Positions 21,984 through 31,248 of a stretch of DNA of 64,000 nt are shown in pieces (positions within the stretch are counted from its first letter, which is position 1; every line of letters starts with the position of its first letter). Source of the stretch: CAZZEX01 sp964653285 (GTDB taxonomy: Bacteria; Chloroflexota; Anaerolineae; B4-G1); assembly GCA_964653285.1 (NCBI GenBank), contig CAZZEX010000012.1, positions 9,140 through 73,139 of the forward strand, read 5' to 3'. The position numbers and the translations under genes were made by a program. The notes beneath the pieces were generated by a model. That model did not search any database. It saw only the letters and a list, made by a program, of their open reading frames with translations, and was not told the origin of the DNA.

Positions 21984-22559
21984 ATGTCCGAAACCACCAT
22001 CCAATCTGTATACTTCGACAGCCCCGGCCCGAAAAACACCGTCCGCACGCTGAAGGTCGCCAGGCAGCGGGCCGACGAACTGGGCATACACACCGTGCTG
22101 GTCGCCAGCACGCGGGGGGAGACGGGCGTCCAGGCCGCGCAACAGTTCCAGGGATACAAGGTCGTCGTCGTGACTCACTCCACCGGCTTTGCCGGCCCTG
22201 ATACCCAGGAACTGATGGAGGAGAACCGCGCTGCCATCGAGGCCGTCGGTGCGGAGATCCTCACCTGCCAGCATGCCTTCGGCGGCATCAGCCGTGCCGT
22301 GCGCAAGAAGTGGGGCACCTACGCGATAGATGAAGTCGTGGCACAGACGCTGCGCATCTTCGGCGAGGGCATGAAAGTCTGCGTCGAGATCGCGCTGATG
22401 GCCGCCGACGCCGGGCTGGTGCGGGTGGGAGAGCCTTGCATTGCTATCGCCGGCACCGACCGGGGAGCCGACACCGCCGTCGTCCTCGTCCCCGCCCACG
22501 TGCAGCAGTTCTTCGACCTGCGCGTGATGGAAGTGCTGGCCAAGCCCCGGCTGGGCTAA
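21984..22559 (+). CDS. pyruvate kinase C-terminal-domain-like protein
   Basis: 191 residues, ATG preceded by GGGAGG. The sequence (NTVRTLKVARQRADELGI, VLVASTRGETGVQAAQQF, VVVTHSTGFAGPDTQEL) has the fold pattern of the pyruvate kinase C-terminal domain, found as a stand-alone family in Chloroflexota and archaea. It lacks the pyruvate kinase catalytic barrel, so it is not a pyruvate kinase; it may bind a nucleotide or phosphorylated effector. It lies between xseA and xseB. Confidence 0.7.
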   Translation: MSETTIQSVYFDSPGPKNTVRTLKVARQRADELGIHTVLVASTRGETGVQAAQQFQGYKVVVVTHSTGFAGPDTQELMEENRAAIEAVGAEILTCQHAFGGISRAVRKKWGTYAIDEVVAQTLRIFGEGMKVCVEIALMAADAGLVRVGEPCIAIAGTDRGADTAVVLVPAHVQQFFDLRVMEVLAKPRLG

Positions 22560-22681
22560 AGCTCAAATGGCTGCATGCCCACGCTGATGCGCAGGGCCTT
22601 GTCTACTCGCTCCATCAAGCCATCGGGTAACCGGCCCAACAACTGGCGCAACCGTGACTTGTCCACCGTTCTGTGCCTCCT
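22556..22681 (-). pseudogene. C-terminal relic of a MazF/PemK-type toxin
   Basis: Minus-strand frame reads RTVDKSRLRQLLGRLPDGL, then MERVDKALRISVGM, which is the closing part of PemK/MazF endoribonucleases. A stop codon lies in frame just upstream and no start fits, so only about 40 codons remain. The stop overlaps the end of the neighbouring plus-strand gene. No antitoxin gene is seen. Confidence 0.5.
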
Positions 22682-22733
22682 TCATACCGAATCATACCAT
22701 GGCATGACCCAAGTGCCAATCAGCGAGGAGAAC

Positions 22734-22949
22734 ATGATGAACGAAATTGAAAACCTGACCTTCGAGCAGGCTTTCGCCGAACTGGAAGAGACTGTCTGCA
22801 AACTGGAGGCGGGAGGACTGGCGCTGGAGGAGAGCCTGGCCCTCTTCGAGCGCGGGCAAGCGCTGGCCGCACGTTGCGGCACCCAACTGGACCAGGCCGA
22901 ACTCAAAGTCCGCCAACTGTCGCCGGAAGGCATCGTCCCTTTCGAGTAA
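22734..22949 (+). CDS. xseB: exodeoxyribonuclease VII small subunit
   Basis: About 71 residues: NLTFEQAFAELEETVCKLEA, then ALEESLALFERGQALAARC, the helical hairpin of XseB. Two adjacent ATGs (22734, 22737) follow GAGGAG; the second has the better 6-nt spacing. It binds XseA to form exonuclease VII. It is followed at once by a convergent minus-strand gene. Confidence 0.9.
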   Translation: MMNEIENLTFEQAFAELEETVCKLEAGGLALEESLALFERGQALAARCGTQLDQAELKVRQLSPEGIVPFE

Positions 22950-22950
22950 G

Positions 22951-23688
22951 TCATTCAGGTTTGGTGGCCAGGCAATAGATCAGCATCCCCATCCTGGATT
23001 TCCAACGCAGTTCGCTGATTACTAGCCAATCAGCCAACGCAGGGGAAACAAATTGCACCAATGGGCTGAGAATATAGAAGGTGCATAAACTCGTGACCTC
23101 AAAACCGGCTAATCGAATCACTGTGGCCAGTCGCCGAGGCGTGAAACGATAAATGTGTTGCTCATTGACCATCTTGGGGGTCAGGTTGAGCAAATCGAGC
23201 GTCCATTCCAATAGAGGCCACAGACTGTGATAGTTAGGCGTAGTGATAAGGATCTCTCCTCCCGGTCTGAGCACCCGGTACAACTCTTTCAGGAAGTCTT
23301 GCGGGTCTTGCAGATGTTCAATCACTTCGACAAAGAGCAGCTTGTCTATTGAATTATCGGCCAGGGATAAGGCATAGCCAGAGGCCTGCAGGAAAAGCGA
23401 GTTGTCGACTCCCTCGTTGCTGGACCGCTTTTGGCAGAAGCGCACAGCCTCCTGACTGATGTCAATGCCGATCACTGCCCTGGCCCCCTTGCCGATATGC
23501 AAGATCAAGTTCCCGGCCCCGCATCCGATCTCCGCAACACAGTCACGCAGCGTCACTTCGAGAACATGGTCTATTACCCGTAGCTTGTTCCGGTGCCAAA
23601 AACGCTGCAGTCGAGGCCCGCTTTGCATCACACGAAATTGGTAGTCACCGGGCACCGAATCATAGTCAAAACCGGGGTCACTCATCAT
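22951..23688 (-). CDS. class I SAM-dependent methyltransferase
   Basis: About 245 residues from the ATG overlapping the upstream glycosyltransferase stop (ATGATGAGTGA). SAM-binding motif I is CVAEIGCGAGNLILHIGKGA; post-motif acidic VIGIDIS; motif IV region SIDKLLFVEVIEHLQDPQDF; then LRPGGEILITTPNY. The C-terminus holds a hydrophobic segment. Substrate unknown; the operon (murJ, GT2, this gene) suggests a lipid-linked or surface glycan. Confidence 0.8.
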   Translation of the reverse strand: MMSDPGFDYDSVPGDYQFRVMQSGPRLQRFWHRNKLRVIDHVLEVTLRDCVAEIGCGAGNLILHIGKGARAVIGIDISQEAVRFCQKRSSNEGVDNSLFLQASGYALSLADNSIDKLLFVEVIEHLQDPQDFLKELYRVLRPGGEILITTPNYHSLWPLLEWTLDLLNLTPKMVNEQHIYRFTPRRLATVIRLAGFEVTSLCTFYILSPLVQFVSPALADWLVISELRWKSRMGMLIYCLATKPE

Positions 23689-24730
23689 GGGTCTCCTCGT
23701 CGAGATCACCAGGGGTTTGGTGATTGCGGCGTATAATGCCAGCCAGATCACCCTTATCCGCGCGAGCAAAGGCAGCCAGCAAGCTCTTGTTGAGTTCAAC
23801 CAGCGCCCATACCACAAGCACCAGGCCAAAACCGATCATAATCCAGTCCCTAACCTTGGTATCCACAAACCTAAGTGTGAGAACCCAGGCGAGCGTGGAT
23901 AACTGGGAAGGAATAGGAATGTGTAACGTTAGCCAGTGTGCCATTCCCGTGCTCGCCATAATCAAACCCAGGACGAAAGCAACCATCAAGAATTTGACCC
24001 TGGGACTAGGTTCGAGCCACTTCCAGAAGCTGGCCCAGTAAAATACTTTTAGCGTGTCCACAAACATGTAGCCGATCGTCAGTGCACCGATTCGGCCACT
24101 ATGAGTGCGTTGAAATGAAACCACAACGGGCGCCTCGACGATCTTGTATCCGAAGCGGCTGACAGCGACCATAAGCTCAAGGTCGAAAGCAAACCGTCGC
24201 ACTTTCAGTCGCTGGGTGACGCGGCGCAGCACGTTGGCCCGGAAGAGCTTGATCCCGGTCTGAGTGTCGCGTAAGTCCAGGCCAAATAAAAATCGAATGA
24301 GGAGAGAATAGACAACGCTCGTAATGCGCCTGAACCACGGATACCTCAATTCGGAACCGGGATGCATCTTGGACCCAATAACCACGTCAGCCCCCGTCTC
24401 GTGCATAATCTTGATGAAAGACAGTAACAGGCTTGGATGTAATTCCAGGTCCGCATCGAGGAAGGCTATGATCTCACCCGTGGCGTACTGAAAGCCGAGA
24501 AACACCGCTGCTCCCTTGCCTCGGTTGGGTGATTGACGCACTGGGCGGATACGCGCGTTCTCGGCAGCAATGGCTATCATCTCTTGATACGTAGAATCCT
24601 GACTGCCATCGTCTACGACAATGATTTCGTAATCCAAGTCTTCCAGTACAAGCGCAATCTCATGTAGGCATACTCGGATACGGTCTGCTTCATTATAAGC
24701 TGGAACCACCACAGAGACTTGAGCCATCAT
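23678..24730 (-). CDS. DPM1-like GT2 glycosyltransferase with C-terminal membrane helices
   Basis: About 350 residues. GT-A domain: VSVVVPAYNEADRIRVCLHE, IIVVDDGSQDSTYQEM, the Asp-x-Asp site in IIAFLDADLELHPSLL, and the dolichol-phosphate-mannose-synthase-like ETGADVVIGSKMHPGSELRY. C-terminal third has two to three membrane helices. AAGGA lies 4 nt before this ATG; the frame extends to a TTG 12 nt earlier. Probably transfers a sugar from a nucleotide donor to polyprenyl phosphate. Overlaps the methyltransferase gene downstream. Confidence 0.85.
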   Translation of the reverse strand: MMAQVSVVVPAYNEADRIRVCLHEIALVLEDLDYEIIVVDDGSQDSTYQEMIAIAAENARIRPVRQSPNRGKGAAVFLGFQYATGEIIAFLDADLELHPSLLLSFIKIMHETGADVVIGSKMHPGSELRYPWFRRITSVVYSLLIRFLFGLDLRDTQTGIKLFRANVLRRVTQRLKVRRFAFDLELMVAVSRFGYKIVEAPVVVSFQRTHSGRIGALTIGYMFVDTLKVFYWASFWKWLEPSPRVKFLMVAFVLGLIMASTGMAHWLTLHIPIPSQLSTLAWVLTLRFVDTKVRDWIMIGFGLVLVVWALVELNKSLLAAFARADKGDLAGIIRRNHQTPGDLDEETHDE

Positions 24731-24795
24731 CTGATCCTTCAAGTCAGGTTTCTCGAAGCACTATGTTGGCTTCCTGTCAATCCTGTTCACGCTTG

Positions 24796-26343
24796 TCAAC
24801 GCCGGATCAACTCCCCCACTGCTCGCAGTTCCTCCACCCGCAGCAGCAATGCAACACCCAGATAGACCGCTGCGCCCAACACGATACCCCCGCCGCCGAG
24901 TACCAGCGATCCCGCGTTCGGTAGCACAGCCTGCCACCCCAGCAATACCACCCCCATTGCCAGCGATGCCAGCCCGCTCTTGGCGAAGGCAGTCAGCGTC
25001 CGCCGACCTTCCAGGCCGTCCATCCGCCGCCGGATCAACACCACCAGCACCACCAGCTCCAGCAGTGTTGCGACCGAGTTGGCCAGCGCGAGCCCCGCGT
25101 GGGGTGGCCAACCCGCCAGCCCGAACACCCCCGGCAGCGTCAGGCTCAGCGCCACGTTGAGACCCATCGCCAGTCCGCCCACCCACACCGGCGTGAACGT
25201 GTCGTGCAGCGCGTAGAAGGCACGAGCGATGATCTCCAGCCCAGCGTGTCCCACCAACCCCAGTGCGTAAAGGGCCAGCGCCCACGCCACCGCATCCGTC
25301 GATGCCGCCTCAAACGCCCCTCGCTCGAAAAGCAGCCCCACCAACGGCCGGCCCAGCACCAGCAACCCCACCGTGGCCGGGAGGCAGAGAGAGGAAACCG
25401 CCCGCAGTGTCGCGGCCAATGTGCTCCGCATCTCGGCCCGCTCCCCCCGAGCCGCCTGCGCGGCGAAGGTCGGGAAGGCAGCCGTCCCCACTGCCTGAGC
25501 GAAGACCCCCTGCGGCAGCGTCATCAGCATCCAGGCGTAGTTAATGGCGGAAACCGCTCCCTCACCCATCCCCGAGGCCAGGCTATTGTTGACGACGAAG
25601 TTGAGTTGGGCGATGGCCGTGCCCAGCACGCGCGGGGCCATCAGCCGCCCCACCTCGCGCACGCTGGGGTTATCCAGTCCCAACGTGGGGACGTAGCGCG
25701 CGCCGTAGCGCAACAGCCCCGGCACCTGTACCAGCAAGTGCAGCGCCGCCCCCACGACTACGCCGACCGCCATCCCCCGCACGCCCAGGTGTGGCCCCAG
25801 CAGCAGCGCCCCGCCGATGATGGAGAGGTTGTAGACCGAGGGAGCCAGTGCTGGCAGGAGGAAATGCTGATGGGCGTTCAACGCTCCCATCACAATGCCA
25901 CTCACGCCGAAGATGACCGGGGAGATCAACATCAGCCGCAAGAGGCTGACCGTGAGCACCTGCTGAGGTAGGGCGAAGCCGGGGGCGATAACCGTCCGTA
26001 CCAGTGCCGGCGCGAAGACCGCTGTCAGTCCCGCTGCGACGGTCAGCACAATCAGTGCCAGGTTGACGACGGCCGAGGCCAACCGCCAGGCTCCGGCGTG
26101 GTCTTCCTTTGCCAGGTGGTCGGCGAAGGTGGGGATGAAAGCCGAGCCCAGCGCCCCACCCGCGACGACCAGGAAGACCGTCTCCGAGATGCGGGCCGCA
26201 ACCAGGTAGGCGTCGAGATCGCTGCCGGTGCCAAACAGTGCGCTGATGACCACCTGGCGCACCAGCCCCAGCACACGGCTCACGACGAAGAACGTCATCA
26301 CCAGCGCCGCCGCTTTCGCAATCTGTCGCCCTCCTCTGTTCAT
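24796..26343 (-). CDS. murJ: lipid II flippase MurJ (MviN)
   Basis: 515 residues with about 14 membrane helices, the usual MurJ size. Landmarks: RVLGLVRQVVISALFGTGSD near the N-terminus, GALGSAFIPTFADHLAKEDH, and INYAWMLMTLPQGVFAQAVGTAAFPTFA in the middle. It moves lipid-linked peptidoglycan precursor across the membrane. First gene of a minus-strand set with a DPM1-like transferase and a methyltransferase, so it might alternatively flip another polyprenyl-linked glycan. Confidence 0.88.
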   Translation of the reverse strand: MNRGGRQIAKAAALVMTFFVVSRVLGLVRQVVISALFGTGSDLDAYLVAARISETVFLVVAGGALGSAFIPTFADHLAKEDHAGAWRLASAVVNLALIVLTVAAGLTAVFAPALVRTVIAPGFALPQQVLTVSLLRLMLISPVIFGVSGIVMGALNAHQHFLLPALAPSVYNLSIIGGALLLGPHLGVRGMAVGVVVGAALHLLVQVPGLLRYGARYVPTLGLDNPSVREVGRLMAPRVLGTAIAQLNFVVNNSLASGMGEGAVSAINYAWMLMTLPQGVFAQAVGTAAFPTFAAQAARGERAEMRSTLAATLRAVSSLCLPATVGLLVLGRPLVGLLFERGAFEAASTDAVAWALALYALGLVGHAGLEIIARAFYALHDTFTPVWVGGLAMGLNVALSLTLPGVFGLAGWPPHAGLALANSVATLLELVVLVVLIRRRMDGLEGRRTLTAFAKSGLASLAMGVVLLGWQAVLPNAGSLVLGGGGIVLGAAVYLGVALLLRVEELRAVGELIRR

Positions 26344-26504
26344 CCAACCCCCCGAGCAGGGCTCACGTCACCAGCCACAACTATCGTCATTCTGACCAGC
26401 CTATCGAATCAACTCGTCCCGCACGAACAGAGGGCCGCCAGACATAGTCTCGGTGGCCCCTGAACAACCAAAATCCGTGTCCAGGGTATCGGAGATCCCG
26501 GCCC

Positions 26505-27968
26505 TCAATTTCTCCCTGGCACTAACTTACCATCTCTATACCAAAAAACGACACCATTTGACTCTTCCCTAAGTTGATCTACATAGTCCTCCTGCTGTTG
26601 TGGTGATAATCCAACTAGCTCGGTATCCAGTATAGTCTCAATGTCAAAATCATATCCTAGAATCTTGGTTGCTGAGGGAAAGGTATTTCTGAATGTGAAT
26701 GCATACTCAATATGGTCAGGCAAGTTGATGAGCAAAATTTGAGTGCCAGTGGGTAAGTTTTCGATCTGGCTATCTAGTTGCATCAGAACGGATTTACTGA
26801 CCTTTGCTGACCTGCCAAACCACACACTACGGTACCCCAAAACATGGGCATTTAGCCCAGCATATAGTATGATAACAATTGCCACCGCTCGTTTCATCCA
26901 TTTGCCATGCTCTTTTGCAGTATCCCATGCACCGACAAATACAGTGGAAAACACCAACACAATGCCAACAGAGGATAAAAAAACTGACCGTTCTGAGACA
27001 ATAAAGATAACAGGTGCCAACGCGACAACAATCCAAACAAAGGAAAACCATAACGATTTCCTGTACTGCTCACCGGTCAGCCAAATCCGCTCTCGAAACC
27101 ACATCCAACCGGTCATTATGATAATACTCGTGGAAGAAATGAGGGTCACAATCGGCAATACAGGCCGTGCTTGCCACGAGGGTAAAGAGGCCCAAAAAGC
27201 GTAATTATTCGGGAGCGTAAACACGCCAATCAACATATAATATGCAAAGTTCATAGCAAGACGAGGAATGTTAAACTCAACAGCGGAAGTGTAAGCACTA
27301 CCCTGGGATATTCTAAACAATAGAAAGGCTAGCCACAGCAGGACTATGGGCAACACGGGCGTAAAAAATCGCCAATCGAGCTTCTTATCCCTGGCTGGTT
27401 CAAACCAAAGCCCATCGTAGACCAACAACATAAGCGGCAACAACAAGGCAGTCTCTTTGGAAGCCAATCCCAACAAGCAATTAAGACCTGCAGCCACAAG
27501 CCACAAATTATCGCCCGTCCTTCGAAACAAGATAAAACTTATCGTACTGACCAGGATGAATAAACCTGCCAGCAACTCATTGGTTGCGGCAAACCACAAA
27601 ACTGGCTCCGCATGAGTGGCGAACACAGAAAACAAAATGGTTGCCAAGGTCCCAATGCGCCCGTCGCGCGTGAGCAAATGCGCCAATACCCCAACATGGG
27701 CCGATATCAACGCGTATAAAACGACGCTCAACAGACGATAGCCAAGTGGATTTAACCCGAATAATTGCCAGCCCAGGGCAACAAATACATCATGCACCGG
27801 CCGATACGAGCCGCCTCGCAAGCCCGCAAACCAACTTAGTACGTCCTGCCACGAAAACTGCATATTTCTCAGGATAACCGGCCAGTCATCACAACAAAAG
27901 TAGTTGTTTAGCCAGGGCAAAAAGACTAAAGCCAAGATAAAAGCCAAGCCATAATATTTGAAATACAT
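26505..27968 (-). CDS. GT-C-type membrane glycosyltransferase-like protein
   Basis: 487 residues with about 11 membrane helices and a soluble C-terminal domain (about 395-487). An early outward loop carries NNYFCCDDWPVILRNM, whose Asp pair fits the acidic catalytic loop of GT-C enzymes; a later GLASKETALLLPLMLLVYDG segment is typical of this group. It probably transfers a sugar from a polyprenyl-phosphate donor outside the membrane. Its base composition is visibly more AT-rich than neighbouring genes, hinting at transfer. It follows the GT4 gene at 28011-29114. The 161-bp gap to murJ contains a hairpin but no gene. Confidence 0.65.
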   Translation of the reverse strand: MYFKYYGLAFILALVFLPWLNNYFCCDDWPVILRNMQFSWQDVLSWFAGLRGGSYRPVHDVFVALGWQLFGLNPLGYRLLSVVLYALISAHVGVLAHLLTRDGRIGTLATILFSVFATHAEPVLWFAATNELLAGLFILVSTISFILFRRTGDNLWLVAAGLNCLLGLASKETALLLPLMLLVYDGLWFEPARDKKLDWRFFTPVLPIVLLWLAFLLFRISQGSAYTSAVEFNIPRLAMNFAYYMLIGVFTLPNNYAFWASLPSWQARPVLPIVTLISSTSIIIMTGWMWFRERIWLTGEQYRKSLWFSFVWIVVALAPVIFIVSERSVFLSSVGIVLVFSTVFVGAWDTAKEHGKWMKRAVAIVIILYAGLNAHVLGYRSVWFGRSAKVSKSVLMQLDSQIENLPTGTQILLINLPDHIEYAFTFRNTFPSATKILGYDFDIETILDTELVGLSPQQQEDYVDQLREESNGVVFWYRDGKLVPGRN

Positions 27969-28010
27969 ACCGAGCGGCTCCTATTTCAATGTTCACTGTG
28001 CCTTCTTCTT

Positions 28011-29114
28011 CTAAAGGACAAATCCACCACTCTCCAGTGAGGCCAGCAGACGTCGAGCTGTGCGCCTCCAGGTAAACTCCCGGGCTCGTTCGATGCCTGC
28101 TCGCCGCAAAAACCGTCGCAGAGACGTATCATCCAGTAATTGTACCATCGCGGCCGCGATTTCCTCCGCATTGGTTGGGTCTACCGTCAAGGCGGCCTCG
28201 CCAACCACTTCGGGCAGGCTGGTCGTATCGCTTGTGATAACCGGTGTACCGCAGGCCATTGCCTCAACAGGAGGCAATCCAAACCCTTCGTAAAGGGAAG
28301 GGTAGATCAGCATCTCAGCCTGCCGGTAGAAGGTGGGCAAGTCTTCCTGGGCAATAAAACCGGGCAAAACCACACCAGCGGAGCGGGCTCGCCCCACAAG
28401 CTCTCCGCTCTCCCAACGTTGTAATCCGCCCCAGACCATTGCCGGCACCGACTCTCTCCTCGCCTTCAAAATCAAATAGGCATCAAGCAAGCGAGATAGG
28501 TTCTTTCGGGGGTGGATGTTACCCATCGCCAGAATATAGCCTGGGGCCACCCCATAAGCGCGCAATATCTTCCCGTCCTCAGGCCCTTGCTCAGGACGGA
28601 ATATTCGGCCCAAACCTGGGTACACCACGACAGCTTTCTCGATCGCCGTCGGGTGAAAGCGCGCCAGTTCCCGACGTGTGAAATCAGAGAGTACGACGAC
28701 ACGCTCTGCTCGACGTATTGCCAGGCTGGTCAGAAGGCGCATGTAGAAAGCGATGGTGGTGGGAAAATACTCTGGATGAGCACGAAAGGAAAAGTCGTGT
28801 ACCAGCACCGCCCCCCGGCAAGGGGTTATAGGAGGCAAGAAGAAAGTCGAAAGATACCAATCCGCTTTCAACCGACGCAGGGCAATGGTCTGTTGCCAGA
28901 GAAAAAAGGGGAGGCGGCGATACAGCCCTAAGTTCACCTGTTGAAAGGCGGGCGGAAGATTCAGTGGCCTGCCCCAGTCACAGGTTAGCAGGCTCACCCG
29001 AATCGGGGGGTTGAGCACAGCCAGCCCTCCAACCAGCCCGGTTATGTAGGTCTCGTTCCCACCACGCCGCCGCCCAACCTCTGTTGCATTGATGACCAAA
29101 TGCATCCCAGGCAT
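28011..29114 (-). CDS. GT4-family glycosyltransferase
   Basis: 367 residues. N-terminal Gly-rich start VINATEVGRRRGGNETYI. C-terminal GT-B donor-binding half: YILAMGNIHPRKNLSRLLDA, then EMLIYPSLYEGFGLPPVEAM (the E-x7-E site) and ACGTPVITSDTTSLPEVVGE. Resembles mannosyltransferases of the WbaZ/MtfB kind. GGAG lies 5 nt before the ATG. Head-to-head with the GT2 gene at 29245, the gap holding a promoter. Confidence 0.88.
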   Translation of the reverse strand: MPGMHLVINATEVGRRRGGNETYITGLVGGLAVLNPPIRVSLLTCDWGRPLNLPPAFQQVNLGLYRRLPFFLWQQTIALRRLKADWYLSTFFLPPITPCRGAVLVHDFSFRAHPEYFPTTIAFYMRLLTSLAIRRAERVVVLSDFTRRELARFHPTAIEKAVVVYPGLGRIFRPEQGPEDGKILRAYGVAPGYILAMGNIHPRKNLSRLLDAYLILKARRESVPAMVWGGLQRWESGELVGRARSAGVVLPGFIAQEDLPTFYRQAEMLIYPSLYEGFGLPPVEAMACGTPVITSDTTSLPEVVGEAALTVDPTNAEEIAAAMVQLLDDTSLRRFLRRAGIERAREFTWRRTARRLLASLESGGFVL

Positions 29115-29139
29115 CCCTGCTCCCCATTCCCCAAGTCTT

Positions 29140-29168
29140 TTGACCGCACCAGTATTCTATGTTACAAT
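29140..29168 (+). promoter_or_regulatory. sigma70-type promoter of plus-strand glycan genes
   Basis: TTGACC (29140-29145), 17-nt spacer, TACAAT (29163-29168). It serves the four-gene set 29245-33082 and rules out upstream in-frame starts of the first gene. Confidence 0.65.
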
Positions 29169-29244
29169 TCGCCCCCAGTCAAACCGGCTGAATCAACAGG
29201 ACCACCAAAAATCAGGTACCAGGTACCTGTGGGGCGTTCAACGC

Positions 29245-30207
29245 ATGGAACTGGCGATCATTATCCTGAACTGGAATGCGGCGGCTGATACAGTCCGCTG
29301 CGTTCGCAGCATCGCCTCCTGGAAACGTCTACAGCCGACGATTCTGGTGGTAGACAATGGTTCTACTGATGACAGCCCCGCCGTCATTTCGCGTGAATGT
29401 CCTGAAGTTCACCTGATAAGTAACTCAACCAACCTGGGTTTTGCTGGCGGAAACAACCGGGGGATTGTGGAGGCACTCTCACTCCCTGTGGGAATGGGAG
29501 ATGCGCCAATTCTCTTGCTAAATAATGATGCCTGGGTTGAGGAAAACGATGTCATCAGGCTTCTGGAAACCCTCCAGGCCAATGAACAAATAGGCTTAAT
29601 TGGGCCGCTGCTCTTTGATGCTGAACAGACAGACAGGTTACTGGCAGCCGGGAGCAAGGATCCAGCCCGACACCACCACTCGCACATTGGTGAGAACTAT
29701 GAATTGCCGACCAGCAGACCTGTTCAAATCGTCGAGTGTGTGCCGGGGACTGTAATCGTGGGGCGGGCCGAAGTCTTTCGCAAGGTTGGCCTCCTGGATG
29801 AAGACTATTTCTACGGCAGTGAGGTGGCTGACTTATGCCTGCGTGCCGGACAGCACGGCTACCTTAGCGCCATAGACACCCGCGCCCGAGCCTTCCACGA
29901 CCTGGGGCGCTCGTCCAAATTTCGAGACACGCTCTATACCTACTACATCATTCGCAACCGCTTCCTGCTGATTCGCAAGTTTCATCAGAGGTGGAAAATT
30001 CTGTTCTATGGCTTCTGGACTCTTTACAGCCTGGCCCTAACGATGAAAATGCAATTGAACGGCAAACTATCCACAGCTCGAGCCGTCCGCCTGGGGCTTC
30101 TCGATGGCTTGCGAGGACGATTTGGCGGCCAGAACGAGCGCGTGCTGGCTATCGCTTCTGGCGCAGTGGGACGATTTGACAGCCAGGCGGAGCCTCCCAG
30201 GCGATGA
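29245..30207 (+). CDS. GT2-family glycosyltransferase (rhamnosyltransferase-like)
   Basis: 320 residues from ATG 29245; the frame extends upstream of the promoter but that part cannot be transcribed from it. GT-A features: LAIIILNWNAAADTVRCVRS, ILVVDNGSTDDSP, NLGFAGGNNRGI, Asp site in PILLLNNDAWVEENDV, and LDEDYFYGSEVADLCLRAGQ. Related to WbbL/RfbF rhamnosyltransferases by pattern. Stop overlaps the next ATG by 4 nt. Confidence 0.85.
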   Translation: MELAIIILNWNAAADTVRCVRSIASWKRLQPTILVVDNGSTDDSPAVISRECPEVHLISNSTNLGFAGGNNRGIVEALSLPVGMGDAPILLLNNDAWVEENDVIRLLETLQANEQIGLIGPLLFDAEQTDRLLAAGSKDPARHHHSHIGENYELPTSRPVQIVECVPGTVIVGRAEVFRKVGLLDEDYFYGSEVADLCLRAGQHGYLSAIDTRARAFHDLGRSSKFRDTLYTYYIIRNRFLLIRKFHQRWKILFYGFWTLYSLALTMKMQLNGKLSTARAVRLGLLDGLRGRFGGQNERVLAIASGAVGRFDSQAEPPRR

Positions 30208-31241
30208 ACATTCTCTATCATCTGGCTACCCTGCCCCCCAAGATGCCGCAAGCCGAGGCCATCTCGCAAGAAATCACCGCCCTGCGAGGATATTTTGGCG
30301 GTGATGTGATCCACATCAATCCGAACCCAGAATTCCCCCTTTACATCCCTCGGCTACTCTTTGGCTTCCACAAACTAAAAGAACTACGGAGCCGTGAAGC
30401 CAACCTGCACCTACACCACTTCTACAATCCTGATCCCTTCCCCTTTCCCTACTTGCTCAAACTACGACGCCCGGTCATCTATTCCGTCACCTGCGGGGTC
30501 AGGGACAGGCGGCCCAACGTGGCTTTCTTCTCTTCCCTGGCCGCCATCGCCGTATCCGATGAACGCAGTTTGAAACGGCTCAAATCGTGGGGGCTGGAAA
30601 ATGCGATCCTGGTCCGACCCGGGATTGATACCAGCCGTTTTACATGTGAAGCGACCTGCTCTCCCCTGCCGCTGCGGTCAGAAATCAGGTTGATGGTTGG
30701 GTCGGCCCCCTGGACGAAGGGCCAGTTCCGCACCAAAGGGGTGAAAGCACTGCTGTTGGCAGCCCAGCAAGCGCCCCACCTGCGGTTGGTTTTTCTGTGG
30801 CGCGGGGTACTGGCGGATGAAATGGAACGTCGGGTGCACCGGATGAATCTGGCAAAGCAGGTCGTGGTGCTAAACAAACAGGTAGATGTTAACAAAATAC
30901 TGGCAGGCGTACATGCCAGCATCACACTGGCCACCGCCCCGGGCATCGTCAAATCGTATCCCCATTCCCTGCTTGAGTCGTTGGCTGCTGGGAAGCCGGT
31001 TCTGGTCAGTCAAGCCATTCCTATGGCGGATTATGTGGAGGAAACAGGCTGCGGCGTAGTGGTGGACAACTCAACCCCCGAGGGTATACTTACTGCCATC
31101 GAAGCACTGGCAACCGAATACGAAGCGCTACAAAAGTCAGCTCAACAAGTGGGAAAACGGGATTTCTTACAACAGGCGATGATCGCTTCTTTTCGCAGGG
31201 TATATCAACACGTACTTGATCAAACCAAACAAAGGCGATGA
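30204..31241 (+). CDS. GT4-like glycosyltransferase
   Basis: 345 residues, GT-B fold. N-terminus MNILYHLATLPPKMPQAEAI; donor half has NAILVRPGIDTSRF, the modified LMVGSAPWTKGQFRTKGVKA, and IVKSYPHSLLESLAAGKPVL with the conserved Glu. The usual second Glu context is altered, so the donor is uncertain. Overlaps the preceding GT2 by ATGA. Confidence 0.75.
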   Translation: MNILYHLATLPPKMPQAEAISQEITALRGYFGGDVIHINPNPEFPLYIPRLLFGFHKLKELRSREANLHLHHFYNPDPFPFPYLLKLRRPVIYSVTCGVRDRRPNVAFFSSLAAIAVSDERSLKRLKSWGLENAILVRPGIDTSRFTCEATCSPLPLRSEIRLMVGSAPWTKGQFRTKGVKALLLAAQQAPHLRLVFLWRGVLADEMERRVHRMNLAKQVVVLNKQVDVNKILAGVHASITLATAPGIVKSYPHSLLESLAAGKPVLVSQAIPMADYVEETGCGVVVDNSTPEGILTAIEALATEYEALQKSAQQVGKRDFLQQAMIASFRRVYQHVLDQTKQRR

Positions 31242-31248
31242 GTTCATT

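Noticed and set aside
24761..26347. Long alternative frames within murJ on both strands
   Set aside because: High GC content produces open shadow frames; only the MurJ frame has membrane helices in the family pattern.
26344..26504. Small gene between murJ and the GT-C-like gene
   Set aside because: No frame with a start signal; only an imperfect hairpin around 26430-26460.
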